This document shows positions 55,121 through 64,000 of a stretch of 64,000 nucleotides of DNA, in pieces (the first letter of the stretch is position 1; every line of letters starts with the position of its first letter). Origin of the DNA: Rhizophagus irregularis (taxonomy: Eukaryota > Glomeromycota > Glomeromycetes > Glomerales > Glomeraceae); contig NC_089433.1 in the NCBI RefSeq assembly GCF_026210795.1, forward strand, positions 3,187,001-3,251,000. The letters are read 5' to 3'. The translations under genes and the position numbers were made by a program. A model generated the notes under the pieces. It saw only the letters and a list, made by a program, of their open reading frames with translations. It was not told the origin of the DNA and searched no databases.

Positions 55121-56985
55121 ATGTATCAAGCGATCATTTTGGGATCCCTTCTGTTTATAACGCTTTACATTTTAAAGCGTAAGCGTGAACCAGAATTGGT
55201 AAGATAATTGATTTAAACAGAATTTTATCGCTTTTTCTCCTTTTTCTCAATTTTATTTTATTTTATTTTCTTAGACCATGCCGCCACTTGTTTCTTACAA
55301 ATTCCCAATTATTGGCCATACTTTTGATTTTTTTTTAAATCCCGAAAAATTTCTTAAACAATGTAGAGAAGAAGTTCGTATATCAACGAATTTTTTTTTT
55401 TTTTTGGCGTAAAAATTCAATTAACGTTAATTATTAATTATATATAATAGTATGGTGATATCTTTTGTCTATATATATGGGGTCAAGTGAGAGTATTTGT
55501 TGGTATAGAGATTGCTCGTATTTTTTTTTGCATAAATATAAAATATTTTATATATTCTAATTTATAAATTCTTTTTAATTACTGCACAAACTTGTAGGAA
55601 AAGAACATTTTGGTGAAGTATATTCAAGAGATGATGTGTTTGATGTTTTAAAAGCATTCAACAAACGATTTCCGATAGATGTATTATGTCCAGATTTGCT
55701 GAAAGTTTCACCAGTTGCACCAAAAACACTTAAAGACACGATCTTTAGCAAATTAAAACTTTATTCTGATCGTATGCAAAAAAGGGTTTATTTATCAACT
55801 CAAAAACATTTTGGAGATTGTGATGAATCAAAAATTTTTTATAATCTATTTGAAATTGTAACAAAAATTATTTCTGATCCTATTGCAAATATTATTATTG
55901 GTGAAGTAAGTATAGATACTTTTTTTTTTATGATACTAGTTAATTTTGAAAGAAAAAAGTTTTAAAAGAAAATTACTTCTTTTATAGGAGGAATCACAAC
56001 ATGAAGAAGTTTTAAATTCATTTGCAAACTTTATAATAGATAGCATGATATTTTTAACTATTCCACCATTTCTTGATATAATTTATCCAGGACTTCAAGA
56101 ATATGTTAATCGTATTCAGATAAGATTAGGATTATATAATCCAGCAGTTAAACATCGAAAACCACTCCTTAAACATATAGAAAAGCAAGTATGTAAACGT
56201 TTACAAGAGAAAGAAAAATATGGTGACTCTTGGAAACGTCCTGATGATCATCTTCAAGATCTAATGGAAGAACATGATCCTAATAATATTAGTTGTCCGT
56301 ATCTTTTAGACAGAATATATCTAATCATTTTTGCATCAATTCATACAACGGCAATAGCCATTACAAATGTTATTTTAAGTTTAGCATCAAGACCCGAGTA
56401 CATGCAAGAATTATATGAAGAACAATTAAAAGTTCATAAAGAAACGAATGTAAATGGTATAATTCCATTTGAAGCTCTTAGTGATATGAAAAAATTAGAT
56501 AGTTTTATTAGAGAAACATTAAGATTAAGTGTAAATGTTGCGGGAATTGACCATCTCGTAAAGAAAGATTATACGTTCTCTAATGGATTGCAAATACCAA
56601 AAAATTGTATAACTAGTATTTATATTGATGATGTTTATCGAGATGAACCAAAATCATTTGAACCATTCAGACATTTAGATATAAATGTAGCATCAAAAGT
56701 CACTAAAAATTTTTTGACATTTGGAAATGGTAAACACACGTGAGTATATTTATGTATATATGTATTGTAGTACAGTAAGTCAACAACTCAGTTATTATTA
56801 AATTATTTAGATGCCCTGGAAGACAACTTGCTGTAAATAATATTAAATTTTTTATGCATAACGTTATCTTAAAATATAATTTTCGTACAGTAAGTAGTAA
56901 AATTGAAGAAAGCAGAGGAACGGGTTTTACGGCATTACCAGTTGAAACAAGTACTGCTGGTGTGATTTTTGAAAAGAGGGTTTAA
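55121..56985 (+). CDS. Cytochrome P450 no. 3, intact paralogue of no. 1
   Basis: Heme-thiolate monooxygenase of 487 residues, ER-anchored. Six exons: 55121-55198, 55275-55373, 55451-55502, 55598-55905, 55988-56739 and 56811-56985. Exons 1-3 have exactly the same lengths (78, 99, 52 nt) and all introns the same phases as P450 no. 1. Anchor MYQAIILGSLLFITLYILKRK, hinge TMPPLVSYKFPIIGH, I-helix ASIHTT, ExxR FIRETLR, heme loop FGNGKHT|CPGRQLA. Compared with no. 1 it has FGNGKHT for FGGGKHM and a shorter segment before the heme loop (RDEPKSFEP). It arose by duplication (now inverted relative to no. 1). Substrate unknown; the kaurene-oxidase-like resemblance is only by motif style. Confidence 0.93.
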
Positions 56986-57950
56986 GTTAAATTTTATGCA
57001 AACTAAAATCCATTTTATTTTGCAAATTCTACTATGATACTTAACAAATTATCAATAATTTTTATTTATATATAAATTAATATATAAACTTCTTAATAAA
57101 TTTTTAAAATTTTAGTTTTATGCACCAGAAAATTTCTGTAAAGCTCAAAATATTGCTTAATTTGAGATAAACTAAAATCCATTTTATTTTGCAAAATCTT
57201 CTATTATACTCAACAATAATTTTGTAAATAACAGATAATATTACTTGAGATTTATGTTATCACGTGATCATAAATGATCGACAAATTTATTATTTTCAGT
57301 TTTACTATCTACATGAAACTCTAGTTTAGATACCCTATATGTTAATTATGACTTTAGTTAAAACTTGTTGTATTTATATTCTTAATCAATGATTATTTTT
57401 ATTTTTTTGTGATTTGATTTTTTCTATTTTTTTCTTAAAGGTTGATTTTGAGTTTTGGACGAAACTTCAAGCCATTCCAATGAATCTTGATGATCTTTAT
57501 AACAACTTTTGCAAAGCTTATGATTGTGCTTGTTTTTACTTTTACAACCATAAATGTTGCAATATGAATTATAATCCAAAAAAGTGCAAGTAACGTGTTC
57601 ACATCAGAATACAATCCGAATTTAAATAGCAATTACTACTTCAATTAATGCTTAGTACTTTAAGTTGCTTTGGAAGTATTGTATATGTGATATAAATAGC
57701 GACTTTAATAAGAATATATCAATATCTTATATGGAAATCTCTTTTATTTGCATCAATAATATTTTAAACAAAATAAAATTATTTGCATTTTGTAAAAAAT
57801 ATTGTATTATAAGTATTATTAAATAGTAATTAATAAGTCAATACTATTAAATAATCTGATGCTCTCTTAAAATTTATTTATTGATACGTATTACTATTGC
57901 GATGCTTTATAATAAGTATCAAGTGTTTTAATTATTAATATCTTATTTGT
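56986..57950. other. Spacer with a possible small Cys-rich exon
   Basis: Mostly AT-rich 3' flank of P450 no. 3, with a duplicated ACTAAAATCCATTTTATTTTGCAAA (57001, 57168). On the plus strand 57441-57592, after an AAG acceptor, is an open run VDFEFWTKLQAIPMN ... FCKAYDCACFYFYNHKCCNMNYNPKKCK and stop. It is Cys-rich, but no upstream exon was found, so I do not call it a gene. Confidence 0.3.
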
Positions 57951-58367
57951 CTAATTTATAAATTCATTATTATTGTTCAAGCGTTTATTTCTTTTTTTTG
58001 AGACGCGGATAAGTAAATGGTAATGATCTTTTATCGAATTTGTTGATGTAATCATTTAATTTCAAAAAATTTTTATGATTAACGAGAAATTCATTTTCTA
58101 ATTTCAAGTATTCATTTTTTAAATCTGGCTTACTTTTAGGTCAAGTTTGCTAAAACTAATTGTAGTTTTCAGATTATTAAAAAATCTTTCTAAAGATTTA
58201 ATGGCGTTATAGAATTCAAATCTAAAATCGGATTCCATATAAAGTTCACAATTTTTGTCAATAATGTGTTTCTCAAGATTATCTTTATCAATTGATAATT
58301 TGTCATAACAAAATATACAAAAGTCATGAAAGTGTTGTGGGTATCGGCATATAATTAACCGCAACCC
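57951..58367 (-). pseudogene. Zinc-finger-like remnant of an unknown protein
   Basis: The minus strand encodes CRYPQHFHDFCIFCYDKL ... NLEKHIIDKNC (C-x2-C ... H-x5-C, a degenerate zinc-finger-like pattern) and YNAIKSLERFFNNLKT. After a one-base frame change in an A-run near 58132-58140 follows PDLKNEYLKLENEFLVNHKN ... YPRLKKRNKRLN, ending at TAG 57951-57953. No ATG in frame at the start. It may be a truncated gene belonging to the mobile element to its right, or a host relic. Function unknown. Confidence 0.35.
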
Positions 58368-58970
58368 ATGATCATAACTATAATAAATCCAGTAAAATTG
58401 ATTTTATATCTGTGATTTTTAGCTATGTGATATGACAAATAAATATGTATAAAGTCTAATTACTATTTACTAGTAAGAAGTGAATTTATTAATTAATATG
58501 GTTTTTAACAGATTATGATGCTATTAATTGTTCAAAGAGACTAATGTTGATGATCAAATTTCGAAAATTCAAGAAGGATTTTGATAAAAGCGGCAATTTT
58601 ATTAATAACAAAATAATTAATATATTAATAGTGAAAGCAAGCATAATAATCATCGCGATTTTAAATAATTGCTGATCAATGTATTGATTAACGTTTTTAT
58701 TAATTAGGCGTTGATTAATGCAAAATAGAGTTGTTCAACTAACGCTACATGAATCAATGTAATCAACATTAACCTGGATCAACGTAATCATGTGACTAGA
58801 ACAATGACTGGATTAACGTGATAAGATTAGTATAGTTTTATGTCTTGCGATAATAAATCTTCGTTTTATTGATCATAAACAATACATATTTTGCATACAA
58901 TACAAACTATTATTACATAAATATTTTCGCTATAATACTTTTACTTTATACAAATAATGAAATGTAATTA
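58368..58970. repeat. Spacer with clustered ATTAACGT/CAACGTAATCA motifs
   Basis: Bases about 58640-58830 contain many related short motifs in both orientations (GATTAACGTT, GTTGATTAATG, AATGTAATCAACATTAACC, GGATCAACGTAATCATG, GGATTAACGTGAT). This looks like a subterminal repeat array, and would then mark the left end region of the second two-gene element. No coding exon. Confidence 0.4.
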
Positions 58971-61111
58971 TTATTCACTACCCTTATCGCTATCAGTATT
59001 CTCAATATTGTCATTTTCTTCTAAATAATACCTCATTTCATCTTCATTATTGTAATTTTCATTTTCAACATCATTTAAATCAATCTCCTGATCGTTAAAA
59101 AATTCTATATCACGTTCATCATTATCAGCACAATTAATTGTATTATTTTCCGAAGGTTCTTTACCTTCAAGCTAATTTAATATATATGTATAATTATTAT
59201 TAAATTTAAAAGTATCAAATTGAATAAAAAAAATTACCCATTTCTGTACAATTGGATTAGAATCCCATTGGTTCATTCGCTCCTGTACTTTTGAGGATAA
59301 AATTTCAATTGATCGTAAGTTAGATCTAAAAACATTAATGCTACTATAACACCAAATTTAACATTATTTTCGTTTTGTAACTCTTCTTTATTAAAAGCTC
59401 TTTGTAAGATAACTTCAATAATACATGGTGATTTTTGATCGCTATCGTCTATCTTCTTCCAAAGATCGTGCCTTGCTTTTATAATTCTTTCAGACTTTTT
59501 CCACTGTACAATCTCTGTAGGGCTAGCAAACTGATCAAGCTTGTAAGAAAACAAATTAAAGATGTTATAAATAGCATCTTTTATTTTTCGAACATAAAAA
59601 CTCCTATGGTTTCGAAAATATTCTAACATCTAGTATATATAGATAAATAAATTCAAAAGGTCAGATACTCTTATATTATTATATAATAAATGAAATAAAA
59701 CTAATAGACGAAATAAAAAACATACAATTGAATGCATAGCCTTCCACAAATTATTCCATTCATTTGAATTGACAAGCTCCTGCATCTTCTGAGGGAAATC
59801 CGCTTGAACTTGTAATTTAAAAGCCTGTTCAACTTCTGTATCTGATGGGTTCTTGTTTACTTGAAACAATTTATGGCAAGCTGTTGTCATCGGAGCCTAT
59901 CAATGTAGATGAGTTAAATTATTAAAGGTTAACGTTAACAAAAAATTTCAATTGAAAGTCCATTTCGATACTAACATCCCACCACATGTGCTTCGTATCT
60001 CTTCTTTTCAAATATTGTTTTGTTTGTTGAGTCATCATAGTTGGTCCTGATGTTAAGGTTGTAAGAATATTTTGCAAAAGTTTTTAATTCTCAAGAACTT
60101 CACGTTTTAATTCCTCATTACTCTTTTGCAAATTATCAATTGTTATACGTTGCGCCAGCTGCTCTTCAAGTACCTTTTCAAGAGTAGATTGAATGCTTGA
60201 ATTAAGTTTGAAATCTAATTAGTAATACAAGAAGAAAAAAAAATTAATATTATAATTTTAACGTCATAATTTGCATACGATAATAATTGCTAAAAAAACT
60301 TACGTTTTGTTAATAAATTGTTCTGTCCTGATTCTTCTGGTTTCTTACGCTTGATACCTTTATTTCAAATTATTCATCATGTTAGAAAATTAGAAAATTT
60401 TATAAAATAAAATAATAAAATTAGAAAAATAGAAATTAAAGGTGATATTTACTTGATATTCCTGATTTGATAGCTTCGGATGTAGATGATGGCAATAGGG
60501 AATTAGAAATGCCTTTTACTGATTCTGATAAAACAAATCTCGTAGATTGATGTTGAGATTTGTCTGATACTGATCGGCTTTCTGTTATTCTTGCAGATGG
60601 TTTGGCTGAACTAACGTGAGTACTACCTGTATTAAATTCAATTGGATTATGTAATTCCAATTGTTCATTTGACCTTTGAATCTGTTATTAAATAATATTT
60701 TAGTAATAAATAATAAGGTAAATAAACTAGCAAAAAACATACTGGTTTTTTAGTGTTAGTTAAATTAACTTCAACATCTGGTAGTTGTATATATGGAAGT
60801 GGCAAATTTTGTGGTATCGTATTCTGCGATGTGGATGTTTGTGTAGATACAACACCATCCTTCTGTTTTTTAGTGATAACATTAGAGTTCCTAGTCTGTA
60901 ATTTAAAGATAAACAATATTAAATAAATATATAATTTATCACAAATAATTTTAATAAAGTTTACCGTAGATAGGCGAGATGATTTTTTAGTTGAAGACTT
61001 GTTAAACATGTCTCTAAGAGATAAAGGTGATTCAGAAGTAGGTTTATCCACTATACTGGTAGTATTATCAGTTTTTTTCTTTCTACCGCGTCGTAAATTT
61101 GGAGATGTCAT
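58971..61111 (-). pseudogene. Transposon partner gene, copy 2 (full layout, one stop)
   Basis: Unknown function, homologous to 6855-7846. From 61111: basic N-terminus MTSPNLRRGRKKKTDN; several Ser/Thr-rich exons (SSTKKSSRLSTV, HVSSAKPSARITESRSVS); GIKRKKPEESGQ; a coiled coil (IQSTLEKVLEEQLAQR...LQKSNEELKREVLEN); TMMTQQTKQYLKRRDTKHMWW; the shared domain (NPSDTEVEQAFKLQ, DFPQKMQELVNSNEWN, then YFRNHRSFYVRKIKDAIYNIF, SPTEIVQWKKSERI, FNKEELQNENNVKFG); and an acidic tail ending TDSDKGSE with the stop at 58971. An in-frame TAA (60084-60086) follows the coiled coil where Gln would fit. The start is 406 bp from the divergent transposase at 61518. A basic head, coiled coil and acidic tail suggest a chromatin or DNA-bound partner. 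Confidence 0.62.
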
Positions 61112-61517
61112 TATAAAGTTTCTATTAATTATTAAATTATTAAAAATATTGTTACTTTTCTTTTTTTTTTACTTTAAATTGAAAAAAGAAAAAGAAAAAA
61201 AAATGTAAGACGTGTAAAATATTTAAGTATTTATACAATTGATCATCAGTTCATCAATAAATTAATAATTATAATTTTCTGACAAATTTAGAAAATAAAA
61301 CAATTACAACAATCATTACGTACATTTTGTTATATTCAATAAAACTTAAAGTGTATTGTTACATTTTACCTTTTACACCATAGTGTATTGTCGCAATTTA
61401 CTATTTACTCCACGGTATACTGTCACATTTTACTTTTTACACCCATTAATAGTTTTCTGCTTCTAATTAATAATTATAATCAATATTGTAGTTCGAAAAT
61501 TTTTAACTTAATAGAAA

Positions 61518-64000
61518 ATGTTTACTTGCCCATTTCAACAATGTCAAAGAACCTTTTCACGTCGACCTGCACTTCGTGAACATACAAAAACACATCAAGG
61601 TCAGGCCTATTGGGAAATATTAAACAGAATTACGGAAAATTCTCATAATATTGTGGAAGATATAAGAGTTGATTATTCTGACGAAAATATAACATTTGAG
61701 ATGGTATTTTTTTAAAAATTTTTTATTTGTGATGTATTTTTTTTTTTTTGATATGATCACAAATGTAATGTAACTTATATTAATTATTTGTACAACGATT
61801 TAATATTATAAAAGGAAGATGAACATGAAGATAATTTTACCGTAAACGAAATTTATGCCATAGATGAACATGATGTAGATGAATATGATGTAGATGAACG
61901 TGATGTAGATAATACTAACGAAATATTAGAATTTGAAGTTGAAGAAGAACCCAATTTTGAACATATCAACAATTATATCTTACGGATTCCTGAAATAACC
62001 TATCAAATAACTTCAATTGATACAAGATCCGTTTCAGATCATAGTGTTCCTCAATTTCCTGATACTGCTTATGCTGAATTTATGAAACTTGTATCAACAC
62101 ATCACTTTTCTAATTCAGCTGGAAACGATATATTAAAGTGGTTTCGAAGACATTATCTCTGAGAAAATGTAATTTTACCAGCAAATACTACACAAGGACG
62201 TGAGTTTGTTAATTCTATGAATATAGAACATTTATTATATCTCAAAACAAAAATATTAGAATATGAAAATGAAGAGTATTATCTTCATCATCGTCCCATT
62301 TTTGATGCTGTTAAAGAACTTTTATCCAATGCTGATATTCTGAAACACTGTCAATGGGATTTTTTACCAGAATATATTGTTAATAATGATGATGGTCATC
62401 ATGAACGTGTATATGGAGAACAATGGTCTGGGATGTGGTGGGAACGTATCCAAAATTTACTTGGAACGAGTGTGAAAAAGGTTTTATCCATAATTTTATA
62501 TTCTGATGCCATCACACTGGACCATCTTGGTAAAAGTTCAGAACATCCTGTTTATTTATCATTGGAAAATATTCCCAATTGGCGTAGAAATAAATGTGAT
62601 GCAAAAGCTTTGCTGGGTTTTTTACCTAAATTAAAACAAATTCACAATCGCAAAGATAATAAAAAAAGTTTTGCATCTGCTAAAAGAATGTTATATCAAC
62701 ATTGTTTTGATATCATGACAAAACCAATCTATGAAAAGTTAGAAAGTGGCTTGGACATCGTAACTGATAATCAAATAATTTGGGCTTTTCCGTTCCTTTC
62801 TGAATTCATAGGTGATCTACCTGAAGATGCTGCATTGACTTTAACTTACAATTCTTCTATATGCAAGCGTCCATGTCATATTTGCACTATCACAATTGAT
62901 GAGTTGAATAAACCTGATTTATCACATTCTCAAATAGAATTGCGAACACCCAATAATATGCAATTTATTCTGGATGCTAATATTTGTCATGAATATTCTA
63001 TTCATCCAACAAAAAATATTTTCTGGAAGTTTCGGTAAGCAATGATGCATTTGATTAATTAATATAAATAAATAAACTAAGTTTTTTTTTTTTGATAGTG
63101 AATTAAACATTTATAGTGCTGCGGTACCAGATCGCATGCACCATTGCGATCTGGGTTTATTTAATTATCAAGTTAATTTTACTCTCAAATATATTCAATT
63201 GCATTGTGGTGAAGAAGGAATTGATGAATTTAATAGACGTTTAGCAGAAATACCACATTTTTCCGGACTCAAATCCTTTAAACATGGTCTTGGTAATATT
63301 GCACGTTTCACAGCAGCAGAATTTCGAAATATGATGAAGCAATTAATTTTCGTTATTGACGGCTTAATTATTGCAAAATATAAGTCAAATTTAAACCAAA
63401 ATCAAGTGAAACAATGTGATAAAAAACTTGTTGATTTATTTTTATCATGGAATAAGATGTATATTTTTAGTCGTAAAGATACCTTTACAGACTCAGAACT
63501 TAATAATTTTCAGGTAAATTTATAATTTTTTAAAGTAATTTTTGAACATGAATATATTATATATGTCTAACTTTAATTTATTATAGGAAATGATTACTGA
63601 CTGGGCAAAAAAATTTCTTGCCTTATTTGCACCAATTGTAGATACTGAAATGAGATATCCAAAATTACACAATTGGTGTTACCATATTGTTACTTCTGTA
63701 CGAGAATATGGAGCAATAAATGGTTTCTCAACTGATACTTATGAATCTTTGCACAAATATTGTGTCAAAATTCCTTACAGAATGAGTAATCGTCGGGATG
63801 CAATTTCACAAATAGTCAAAATGGTATAGTTAATTTTTTAATAGTACATTATGAATTATTATAAATTATTATTATTAATAATTATTTTAAATAATATTAG
63901 GTACGACATGATAGTATTCTTAAATATCTTCAAAGGATAACATCACCTTCACCTTTTATTAAACATCGTCATCGTAGTAGTTCTGTATTAGGAGGATTTG
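61518..64000 (+). CDS. Plavaka-like DDE transposase, second copy, runs off the window
   Basis: Exons 61518-61703, 61815-63034, 63099-63513, 63587-63823 and 63901 to beyond the window. N-terminal C2H2 finger CPFQQCQRTFSRRPALREHTKTH, acidic linker with four-fold (V)DE(H/Y/R)DV repeats near 61860-61915, then the same core as 8954-11934: ILYSDA, YLSLENIPNWRRNKCDAKALLGFLP, CHIC, DRMHHCDLGLFNYQ, TYESLHKYCVKIPYRMSNRRD. Candidate catalytic Asp, Asp and Glu are conserved. An in-frame TGA at 62160-62162 (after FRRHYL) interrupts it, so the copy is probably dead unless read through or mis-sequenced. The C-terminus lies outside the window. Divergent partner gene at 58971-61111. Confidence 0.85.

Noticed and set aside
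1-64000. tRNA and rRNA genes
   Set aside because: No cloverleaf-like conserved A/B box pair or rRNA core sequence was recognised by eye; a tRNAscan run would settle it.

Overview
ORGANISM. The window is very AT-rich eukaryotic DNA. Genes have many short GT-AG introns (about 50-100 nt), homopolymer tracts are frequent, and gene islands sit in a sea of transposons and tandem repeats. The Plavaka/CACTA-like transposases with C2H2 fingers, the second family of transposases with BAH-like C-termini, the hAT element and the fungal-type cytochrome P450s together point to an arbuscular mycorrhizal fungus (Glomeromycotina, Rhizophagus-like). This is inference; there is no rRNA or marker gene to prove it. 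No tRNA, rRNA or CRISPR was seen.

LAYOUT. (1) 1-15.6 kb is a transposon nest. An outer element (2280-14429) has 41-bp terminal inverted repeats, subterminal CGTAATATT-type repeat arrays and a small Myb/SANT-like protein. Inside it, a second pair of about 200-bp inverted repeats (3646-3837 / 12044-12245) encloses an intact Plavaka-like transposase (8954-11934, +) and a divergently transcribed partner gene (-). A hAT element (4385-6857, TSD GTTTTGAT) has landed in the 3' end of that partner gene. (2) 16.1-20.05 kb holds an intact small RG-rich protein (-) and, divergent from it, the 5' half of a BAH-type transposase pseudogene (+). (3) 20.06-42.74 kb is a 22.7-kb block between the 5' half and the 3' half (42.75-44.52 kb) of what looks like the same BAH-type transposase gene. 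It is bounded by a 12-bp direct repeat and short inverted ends, so it looks inserted. It carries a fold-back element, two paralogous unknown genes (25.7-27.2 and 39.5-40.3 kb, both -), a third BAH-type transposase (30.4-34.1 kb, -), a TA-flanked MITE and a 19-exon telomerase reverse transcriptase gene (TERT, 35.04-39.30 kb, +) that appears to contain an in-frame stop. (4) 45.7-57 kb is a P450 cluster of three genes: two close paralogues with identical intron positions plus one different P450. (5) 57.9-64 kb holds a zinc-finger-like remnant (-), a second copy of the partner gene (58.97-61.11 kb, -) and a second Plavaka-like transposase (61.52 kb to the window end, +). The same divergent two-gene layout as in region 1 is repeated here.

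HOW IT FITS. The strongest new signals are three. First, a conserved two-gene transposon design: Plavaka-like transposase plus a divergent coiled-coil/basic partner. Second, a split transposase gene with a TERT-bearing 22.7-kb block between its halves. Third, nonsense codons in the transposase copies, the partner gene and TERT that are mostly explainable by C-to-T or G-to-A change. All exon borders were read by eye from splice motifs and reading-frame continuity, so borders may be off, and single-base frameshifts in homopolymers could be assembly errors.
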